A stretch of DNA of 28,266 bases from Acidobacteriota bacterium (GTDB lineage: Bacteria > Acidobacteriota > Terriglobia > Terriglobales > Acidobacteriaceae). Positions 17,101-23,221 of this stretch are shown here, piece by piece (within the stretch, counting starts at the first letter, position 1; the number at the start of each line of letters is the position of its first letter). The notes beneath the pieces are model-generated. The model was not told where the DNA came from, did no database searches, and was given only the letters and a program-made list of their open reading frames with translations. Both the position numbers and the translations under genes were made by a program. The stretch covers positions 1-28,266 of the forward strand of contig JAJXYW010000244.1 in the NCBI GenBank assembly GCA_021780415.1, written 5' to 3'.

Positions 17101-17676
17101 GACATAAGGGTAAACGAGGAGGAGAGGCGAAATGCCGCCTGGCATGAGGCCGGCCACGCCCTGATCGCGAGAGTTCTTCTTCCGCGAAGACGCGTGGACT
17201 ACCTTACGATCATCCCCAACGATCAGGGGGGGCTCGGACTCACTGGTTGCCTCCCGGAAGATGAGATTAAGGGTACCACCGCCCAGGACGTACTATCCCA
17301 GATGGCTGTTTCCCTGGGAGGGCGGGCCGCCGAACTTCTGCGAACCGGGTCTCGCGAAGGAGTAACGGGCGGATGCAGTAGCGACTTGGTAATGGCAAGC
17401 CAGAATGCATTCAGGGCCATTACCGCTCTCGGCCTCGACCAGGAATTTGGCCCCGTGAGTCTCTCCGGTATACCAGCCTCAGCCCGAACGGCCCTCGAAG
17501 CGAAGGCTTGTGAACGGGTGCTCTTCTGGTTGCGCGAGGCCGAATCTCTCGCCAACAAAGTTCTCAGTGACCACGTCGACCAGTTGCAGACCCTCGCCGA
17601 GGCCCTGCTCGAGGCCGAGACCATGGACGGGGAGGCCATCGAGAAGGTGCTGAACGCCCAAGCTGAAGAGAGTTGA
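14149..17676 (+). CDS. Clp_N / ClpB-type AAA+ / receiver-like / AAA-M41 (FtsH-like) fusion protease, copy 2
   Basis: A 1175-residue paralogue of the gene at 9669, collinear over its whole length. The Clp_N-like start is DLILRWAWTAAK and GHILAAFVIV. First AAA+ module: Walker A GPPGVGKT 244-251, Walker B LFDEIEKAHP (D318/E319), LSPEFVSRL. Receiver-like domain: D541-D544 and candidate phospho-acceptor D585 (LVFLDMT). Second AAA module: Walker A GPPGTGKT 778-785, Walker B IVFIDEIDA (D837/E838). M41 peptidase: HEAGH 999-1003 and candidate third ligand D1079. All catalytic residues of both ATPases and the peptidase are kept, so both copies should be active. The two probably form mixed or separate hexamers with different specificity, since the N-terminal and receiver parts differ more than the peptidase. 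Base composition looks somewhat less GC-rich than copy 1. Start ATG 14149 has AGGGG about 9 nt upstream. Confidence 0.9.
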   Translation: MNFDPTADLILRWAWTAAKVAGTEEIGQGHILAAFVIVAKKKDALPALFAAIDWPREARVAAERIERKLYAPASKTPPLPSGITHAFFETHNPGLLSLNAGDLLEMVVFQYGYISVEDYFMVREILQKNSALRPWVELRWQGDGILRAKVDDALKDPNRVDVPSDAKDLLLEVSEDSRRGSVPRKLSLGATMHHEYARSQKLVSQLMNAVVGQDEAVELLGDAYFRASVGQRANGPRGLFTFLGPPGVGKTLLAEAFAKALAAMESHPVGCKVFHMSTMAGHQNFEQLFGAESYYVGNQMGTLTGFVKENPQSVILFDEIEKAHPKAIQSLLPVLDRGEAPDKNLRETISFSECWILFTTNLGGDLWRASGGGALLTEAARYQEMAWDILRNSPLPGGQGDGGHEDQPALSPEFVSRLAKGRAIFFRRLNTEDLQTIVNGTVEREFARIFDSYELQNLRVSMDVASLRLFLLSMAPGVDARRAASLSEALPFSILDQARQDGALMPNAPPPPLTRIMASEEASRSLAEELSLYRPLMLLVDDDDYLVPPIEAKGASIGLTLRRVTTPEEADTLLGQRIPDLVFLDMTINEGATSARVVSAMALLAFFRERLPHVPVYLFSENYSQRGEDFDRVIRSVLKNRGAREFIAYSFSPKDQEGLDAFADRVVEIGDSWRFDQVLRTHERTNITSKVEIRCRLGGDGGNVLGVEVGSLQASQAPFLPDVLSGNFVEGIPRERFSDVIGLSRAKERLQAVLEWLRDSGRLGRFGLKPPRGYLLAGPPGTGKTMLAKALAGEAGLPFLAVAPGQLQNRWIGETERHIRNLFDQAERYAPSIVFIDEIDALATDRTEYHDSRGRSTLSQLLVCLDGVQSPSRPVFVLAATNDPSSLDQAILRPGRMDEVIPVDPPNLEARSAFFALRLRALPWEGTAEDVEHLARATSGCSPAQMDQMLRETGYLLAREGRDTFTKKDILRMVHQVMYGAGNPDIRVNEEERRNAAWHEAGHALIARVLLPRRRVDYLTIIPNDQGGLGLTGCLPEDEIKGTTAQDVLSQMAVSLGGRAAELLRTGSREGVTGGCSSDLVMASQNAFRAITALGLDQEFGPVSLSGIPASARTALEAKACERVLFWLREAESLANKVLSDHVDQLQTLAEALLEAETMDGEAIEKVLNAQAEES

Positions 17677-18121
17677 GACCAGGATTTGGTCGTCGATTGA
17701 GGATTCCGAGGTGTAACTTTTTCTGACGGTACTGTAACGAGAAATTGACGGTGTTGGGGAGAAGTGGCAAGCGGTCCTGGTGGCCCGCAGTGCGAAACAT
17801 GCACAATGAAGGGGGATCGAAGAGGGGGCGATCTTCAGAAGAAAGCGCGTGCGAGTGGCACGCGGAATGCTTCGCCTTCTACGGATGAGGACCGTCTGAC
17901 GGAAGTTCGATCACGGGCCGTAGCGGGGGCAAGGGGAAGGCCCTCCTGGTCCCAAGGGGAAGTGGTTGGCGGAATCTTCATTTATGCTTGACCCTCAACT
18001 ATTTAGAGATTCTGGGACGGGCAAAGGGTGCCGCCCGCGCGAATCGGGTTACGGAACTCGCGCCAAGCCACATCCTGCTGGACGCACTTTGCACGAAGCG
18101 GGGACGCGGCCTCCTATGGGA
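17591..18121 (+). repeat. long direct repeat, copy B
   Basis: Second copy of the element at 13063-13593, again covering the 3' end of a protease gene, the non-coding stretch and a Clp_N-type fragment. The last codons of both protease genes (AEALLEAETMDGEAIEKVLN in this copy) are nearly the same at DNA level, whereas a few dozen codons upstream the two genes differ at many positions. Confidence 0.9.
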
Positions 18122-18190
18122 AGGTTCCTCACAATTGGCCGCCGCCCTGGAGCAGGTCAAGCAGCGGCAGAACTGGGAGCCCAAAATGCA
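17966..18190 (+). pseudogene. remnant of Clp_N-type gene start (copy B), frameshifted
   Basis: Counterpart of the fragment at 13437. The start codon is TTG instead of ATG, and one extra base at about 17999-18004 (CAACTATTTAGAG against CAACTTCTAGAG) shifts the frame. After that shift the sequence continues ILGRAKGAARANRVTELAPSHILL and then LAAALEQVKQRQNW, which extends the Clp_N-like match further than copy A does. From 17988 this frame runs in phase into the VWA gene without a stop, so a fused product is possible, though I judge it unlikely. Confidence 0.5.
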
Positions 18191-18239
18191 TATTGACGGG
18201 GCGCGCCAAATTAGTTACAGTGGATATCAAGGCAGGCAG

Positions 18240-19838
18240 ATGCCGTTCATTTGGGGAAGATGTAGGGCCAGCAAAGTCCTCCGCATGATCCTCCTCTTGG
18301 GGGCCGCCATTGGTTTGGCCCCAGGCATCGGTGCGGACGAAGCCACGCTCCTCAAGAAGGATTTCCCCATTTTGACCGCCAGAGTGAAAGTGAGCGAGCC
18401 AGCGGATTACGTGATCGCCCTCGACAAGTCACTCTCCATGAAGCGGTTCTGGCCCCAGACGGTGGCCTCCCTCTCGGCTTTTGTCGGGGCCATCCCCGAC
18501 GGAGACTACGTCTCGATTCTGGCCTTCGGCGATTCGGCGAGCTATCTGGTGACCCCGGCTCCCATTGGACCGGAAACGCGGAGGCAGATCCAGGCGGCGC
18601 TGGCCTCTCTGCCGGAGCCCACGGATTATAAGACTGATCTGGGCGCCGGCGTGGCGAAGGTCCTCGACGAGCTCTACCGCCCAGGCGGCAACAAGCTGAA
18701 GTTCGTGTTCTTCCTGACGGACTTCGAGGCCGATCCGCCTCCAGGCAGCCCCTACCTGGGCGCTGACTCCCCGGATTCGCTTCCCTGGAAGAAGCTGGAG
18801 GCGCAGCGGAAGGCCGAGCTGTCCGACAAGATTCTCGATGTTCAGGCGTTCGTGCTCAATCTCGGAGAGCCGGGAGTGGGGCGCAACCTGAACCTCGTGC
18901 AGGCGGTCTTCCCCGAGATGCAGTGGCAGCGCATCGATACCCCAGCCGCCTTGGGTGCGTGGTTCCAGCGGCGGCAGGCCGAGATCGCCCGCAGCAAGTT
19001 GCGTGCGATTGTGCGGGACGACATGGCCCGGTCTCCGTTTACCGCCCTGGCAATTGAAACCAAGGCCCCCCTGTTGGGCGACATCGACCATGTCTATCTG
19101 ACGGCCCGGACCACGGGAGGCGATATTGCCATAGGTGATATCGGACATATCGAGTGCTCGGTCACGGGAGAAGGGGCGCTCGGTGCGGGCCAAGTCCGCT
19201 CCCTGTCCCCGCCAGCCGCCATCACGCCGACGGGAGGGCGTCTCCGCATCCCCGTTGCCACGGTTTCTTGGCCCGATCGCCCATGGCTGGCCTCCGAAGT
19301 GAGGGGCAACCTCTCGGTGCATTTGAAGGGGACGTGGGAAGCCCAGCCGGCCGGAGAGATCCAACGCCTCGACCTCGATCCACAGGTGCCCTTCACCGTG
19401 AGCGTGACCCTGCCTGCGGAATTCAAACACGGAATCTTGCCTCTCTGGCTTGCCGCGGCTTGCGCAGCCGCCCTTGCCCTGTTGGTAGCTGGGCTGGCGT
19501 ACCATTACCGGCCCCAGTACCTAAAGGGCGAACTCACCGTCATCGGTGGAACAGCGCGGGTCATCAGTCAGGGAGAAAAGCTCAAAGAGCTTGCCGTTGG
19601 TTCCGTACAGCCAGGGGCTGGTGTCGTGGTCAACGGGGCCGCATGGCGGTTGGAAATCCGCGCCTTTAAGACGGGCGAGGCCAAAGGCATTTCCCGGGGC
19701 ACTTACACACGGGCGATTCTGGGCGCAGCGCAGGTACAGACAACCGGGACGGTGGCTCAGCCGCTGGGGCAAAGCTGGACGCCCTTGCCCAAGGGGGCAA
19801 TCATCGAAGCGGGCGGTATTCGCATGATCTGGAGCTGA
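18240..19838 (+). CDS. membrane-anchored von Willebrand factor A domain protein
   Basis: A 532-residue protein. The N-terminal basic-hydrophobic segment (RMILLLGAAIGLAPGIG, about 16-32) acts as signal or anchor. A VWA domain spans about 55-270: the MIDAS motif is D-K-S-L-S beginning at D62 (YVIALDKSLSM), with a further region DYKTDLGAGVAKVLDELY and FVFFLTDFEADPPPG holding candidate MIDAS Thr and Asp residues. Beta-rich segments follow to about 395, one TM helix at about 397-421 (LPLWLAAACAAALALLVAGL), and a ~100-residue C-terminal domain on the other side of the membrane. VWA domains bind protein partners through a metal ion; here it would face the periplasm. I choose ATG 18240 because it starts the signal segment; the ribosome site (AAGGCAGG) is weak, and ATG at about 18186 is an alternative. 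It is followed 10 nt later by the tubulin-like gene. Confidence 0.8.
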   Translation: MPFIWGRCRASKVLRMILLLGAAIGLAPGIGADEATLLKKDFPILTARVKVSEPADYVIALDKSLSMKRFWPQTVASLSAFVGAIPDGDYVSILAFGDSASYLVTPAPIGPETRRQIQAALASLPEPTDYKTDLGAGVAKVLDELYRPGGNKLKFVFFLTDFEADPPPGSPYLGADSPDSLPWKKLEAQRKAELSDKILDVQAFVLNLGEPGVGRNLNLVQAVFPEMQWQRIDTPAALGAWFQRRQAEIARSKLRAIVRDDMARSPFTALAIETKAPLLGDIDHVYLTARTTGGDIAIGDIGHIECSVTGEGALGAGQVRSLSPPAAITPTGGRLRIPVATVSWPDRPWLASEVRGNLSVHLKGTWEAQPAGEIQRLDLDPQVPFTVSVTLPAEFKHGILPLWLAAACAAALALLVAGLAYHYRPQYLKGELTVIGGTARVISQGEKLKELAVGSVQPGAGVVVNGAAWRLEIRAFKTGEAKGISRGTYTRAILGAAQVQTTGTVAQPLGQSWTPLPKGAIIEAGGIRMIWS

Positions 19839-19848
19839 GGAGGCTGCA

Positions 19849-22800
19849 ATGGCGCGTGCTCTGTTTATCGGGCTGGGTGGTTCGGGGGTTATCACGGTTG
19901 GGCACGTCAAGGCGAAGTTCCTGAGCCGTTTCGGTCTTGCCAAAGATAAACTGGCTGAACAGTGCCGCTTTCTCTTTATCGACAGCGACAAGCAGGACCT
20001 GGATAAGGTCGAAGAATCCTACCGAAGTCTGTGCGGAAACGCATGGATTGAGAATGGGGAAAGGATCTCCCTTGGAAGAATCAATCCCTTTTTGGAATAC
20101 GAGCAAATAATTTCGAGGGGCGTGCAATCTCCGGCTGGGCAGCGTCTGCTAGAATGGGTCGATGGTAGAGGGGCTCTGAGCCTTCATAATTTTCCTATGG
20201 AACGGGGGGCAGGGGCGAATCGCCAGCAGGGAAGGATCGGTCTCTGGGCCCTATGGACCCAGATTGAGAATGCGGTCAAGACCGCCATATCCGCACTGAG
20301 CCAGGCCCAGGACCCAGGCGGAGCCCAAACAGACCCCCTTACCGTCTATCTCGTCAGCGGCACCTGCGGGGGGACGGGTAGCTCCATGTTTCTGGATATG
20401 GCGAACCTCATCCATCGCGCATATCACGACACCTTTGCCAACGCAGCGGGAGTGGACCTCGTGGGTGCTCTCTTTATGCCTCACGAGTATCTACAGATCG
20501 GCAAAAGGTTAGGTGCGAGCGAGGAGACACTTCGCCGCTTCGCCAGCAACGGAGAGGCCTTCTTTTCGGAGATGGAAGCCCTCCTCGAGGCCCGCTGGAA
20601 CGGCAACGGCAAGGCCTTCGACGAGCTCGCCGTTCGTCCCCTAGCCATCGGCACAGCCGGCGTGTTTTCGGTTTTCTCCTATGCCTTCTGTATGGACACC
20701 GTCACCGATCTGCGCGCCACCCTGACGCGCGACCAGATGTATAGCAGCGCCGGCCGGGCGCTCTACCATTGGGCGGCGGGACGCATCGGCGGCCAGGTGA
20801 ACGCCGCCACGGTCAATACCCTCCAGGCCGATTATGCGCATGATCGTTCCGCAGGGGGCCTCGTCCCCGCATTCGCCGTGTTGGGATACCGGGAGCTGCG
20901 CTACCCGGAGGAGTATATGGAGCGGTACTTCGAGAAGAGATTTCTCGTTGAGCTCTTCGATGGTCTGGTCGGCCAGAACCTCGACCGGATCTGGCCTTCA
21001 GAGCAAGATGCGAATGACTTCATAAAAAAAACCTGGGAAAAACTCGTCGGCGCCTACCTCCAGGCGAAGCATGCTCAGCTCTCTCTCCCCAACCTTGAAC
21101 GGGATGCTACGGTGCTTGCAAACCAGGGCCTTTCTGTTCCGCTTGGCTCTTTTAACGATGCAAGGGGTAAGGCGGACAAAACGAAGATCAAGAACCAGGA
21201 ACTTCTGGGGCAATTGAGCGATACTGCGCTGTACCTGCAGAAAACCAAGGTCCAAGACCTTGATTCGGCATGGAAGAGTAGCCCTTGGTCATCTCAGGAC
21301 TTGCTCCGCCGGATCGAAGAAGGGCTGGGGGCGGAGGTGGAGCAGATCATCCTGCGCTGGGGGTTGCATGCCGCCCAAGAGGTCGTGGCCAGATGGGATA
21401 CCCTATGCCAAGAAGCCATCGCCACCCCTCAGCCTGACAATGATCTGCAGGAACGGATTGCGAATATCCATCAGGAGATTCAGAGGCTCGAAGCGGACAT
21501 CCAGCAGTGGCAGAGGAAGTGCCTGGACAAAGGGAAGCTAGAAGACCTTCAGAAGCTATCGAACGCCTATCATCAGAAAATTGAGAAGGTCTTGGGAGGG
21601 TGGGTTCTCCAGAGGCAGGTGGACATTTTGAAGACTCTCTCCCAGGGGCAGACGGGGATACTGGACCGGTGGAGGGAGCGGCTTGGTGACATGATTCGCG
21701 AGTGTCATGGCCGTTACGAGGAAGCCGCGAAGAGTTACGCAACCCTCGCCAAGGCCTTCATGGAGACGGAGCAGGACGCCACCACGGTGTTCTTGCCCCG
21801 CGTGGCCTCCTTCGTGGAAGGGGGGAGCTGGCTTGCGGATCACCTCTTCTCACAACTGTATGAGAGATGCTTGCTATCCCAGGTGTCTGCGGCGGGTACC
21901 GGAAAGACACCCAAACGTTTCGGAGCCAGCCAGGGTCTTGCCGCCGAGCATGAAGGGTTGCACAAGGCCATAGAGGAAATGCTCGCCTCCAAAGTGGCCA
22001 CGGGTGCCGATGGGGGATACCACGACGGTGAAACGATCTGCTTTTTCCGCCAAGCGCTCCCCCTTCACGGTAGGAATTCTCAGTGGGAGGCTCCGCACCT
22101 TGCGGGCGAGCTGGAGAGCGTCGGTGCCCGGTACATAGCACTGAAAGCAGCGGAGGAAAAAACTATCGGGGAAGAAAAGAATAGGACCTTGCATGACCGG
22201 TATCGCAGTTTGGCTGAGGCAGACCGAAGAGAAATCGCGAGGAAGTTCTCCCCGGATAATGTGCAGTTCTTTTGCCCCATGCAGAACCACGAGGCTCAGG
22301 TTCATTGTGTGTATTGCGGGGCGGACGCCACTCTAGCCCTAGCATTGGAGCTAGGCTTTGATGAAAAAGACCGGCGTATGGCCTGGGTGGGTGGTGAAAG
22401 CTCGAACGTCCTGGTTCTTTTGAAGAGCGGATTTAGGTATGCCTTGGACGGGTACCCGGAGCGGGCCGACTATCGAAAGGCATTTGAAGACTCCCTTCGA
22501 GCCAGTATCGAGAGCGGCGTGGCTTTCGTACCCCACATCGACGCCCGCTTTACGCGGGATGGAGTGCGGAATGTCCTTCGTCTCATGGGGGCCACGGCCC
22601 TTACCGAGGAGGAAAAGCGGAAACTCTATTCGCTCGCCATCCTATGGCGGTCTCTGGGAACGGAGGCGGAATGGGGGAAGCTGCTGGGAAGAATCCTAAA
22701 TCTCAATCCCCGCTTTGTTGCTGAGGAAAAGCGGGAGATCTCGCCGCTCCTCATAGAGGCCCCCCCGTCTGGAGGGGATAAGCACGTCTACGTATGCACT

Positions 22801-23196
22801 CACGTGGAAATGGTGGAGGGGAAGAGCGCGTTCCTCCGGAAGTATTTCGATGATTGTGGGCCGGCTAGAAACCACCATGAAGCATTCGGTGGGATCAAAG
22901 GGAAGGGCCCCTATCCCTGGGCCGGGCTAGCGAGCTTTGCAGAGATCATTCGCTCTCGGGGTGATATGGGCTGGGTACAACTGATCAAGAACAAGTGCAA
23001 CGTGCTGTGCCAAGGGCTCCTGGCCCAGGCAGGGAGTCACCCCGCTCTAGCGCCCTTTTACAATGAGCTATACAACTCCCTCATTACAGAAGTGGATGCG
23101 CTGGTGGCTGAGTTGAACCGGAGGGTGGCACAGGGCGTCGTCGCGCCAGGGCCGTCGCCCGTTGCGACTCCACCTGATGTCGATGCAACCATCTGA
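19849..23196 (+). CDS. large tubulin/FtsZ-superfamily GTPase (Tubulin_2-like)
   Basis: A 1115-residue protein. The N-terminus LFIGLGGSGVITVGHVK is a Rossmann-type glycine loop, followed by RFLFIDSDKQDLDKV. The tubulin signature loop is SGTCGGTGSSMFLD (GGTGS core at about 174-178), the GTP-phosphate-binding motif of tubulin/FtsZ proteins. A tubulin-like domain plausibly fills residues 1-350. The rest is unusual: a helical, coiled-coil region at about 525-640 (LQERIANIHQEIQRLEADIQ), and a Cys cluster near 808-824 (FFCPMQNHEAQVHCVYCG), possibly a zinc-binding knuckle. Much larger than FtsZ (~380), it fits the long tubulin-like proteins reported in bacteria and archaea and linked to membrane remodelling. 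Start ATG 19849 has GAGGAGG 8 nt upstream. It lies in a tight operon between the VWA gene and two membrane-protein genes. Confidence 0.82.
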   Translation: MARALFIGLGGSGVITVGHVKAKFLSRFGLAKDKLAEQCRFLFIDSDKQDLDKVEESYRSLCGNAWIENGERISLGRINPFLEYEQIISRGVQSPAGQRLLEWVDGRGALSLHNFPMERGAGANRQQGRIGLWALWTQIENAVKTAISALSQAQDPGGAQTDPLTVYLVSGTCGGTGSSMFLDMANLIHRAYHDTFANAAGVDLVGALFMPHEYLQIGKRLGASEETLRRFASNGEAFFSEMEALLEARWNGNGKAFDELAVRPLAIGTAGVFSVFSYAFCMDTVTDLRATLTRDQMYSSAGRALYHWAAGRIGGQVNAATVNTLQADYAHDRSAGGLVPAFAVLGYRELRYPEEYMERYFEKRFLVELFDGLVGQNLDRIWPSEQDANDFIKKTWEKLVGAYLQAKHAQLSLPNLERDATVLANQGLSVPLGSFNDARGKADKTKIKNQELLGQLSDTALYLQKTKVQDLDSAWKSSPWSSQDLLRRIEEGLGAEVEQIILRWGLHAAQEVVARWDTLCQEAIATPQPDNDLQERIANIHQEIQRLEADIQQWQRKCLDKGKLEDLQKLSNAYHQKIEKVLGGWVLQRQVDILKTLSQGQTGILDRWRERLGDMIRECHGRYEEAAKSYATLAKAFMETEQDATTVFLPRVASFVEGGSWLADHLFSQLYERCLLSQVSAAGTGKTPKRFGASQGLAAEHEGLHKAIEEMLASKVATGADGGYHDGETICFFRQALPLHGRNSQWEAPHLAGELESVGARYIALKAAEEKTIGEEKNRTLHDRYRSLAEADRREIARKFSPDNVQFFCPMQNHEAQVHCVYCGADATLALALELGFDEKDRRMAWVGGESSNVLVLLKSGFRYALDGYPERADYRKAFEDSLRASIESGVAFVPHIDARFTRDGVRNVLRLMGATALTEEEKRKLYSLAILWRSLGTEAEWGKLLGRILNLNPRFVAEEKREISPLLIEAPPSGGDKHVYVCTHVEMVEGKSAFLRKYFDDCGPARNHHEAFGGIKGKGPYPWAGLASFAEIIRSRGDMGWVQLIKNKCNVLCQGLLAQAGSHPALAPFYNELYNSLITEVDALVAELNRRVAQGVVAPGPSPVATPPDVDATI

Positions 23197-23221
23197 GTTG
23201 AAACCGCCGCAGGGGGCAGCG

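Noticed and set aside
17764..17991. 75-codon frame in the non-coding part of repeat B as a small gene
   Set aside because: The equivalent frame in repeat A has a stop after MKGD, so the reading frame is not conserved between copies.
17988..18239. In-frame N-terminal extension of the VWA protein containing Clp_N-like sequence
   Set aside because: The extension comes from the repeated, frameshifted fragment and would bury the signal segment. ATG 18240 gives a normal exported protein. I cannot fully exclude a fused product.
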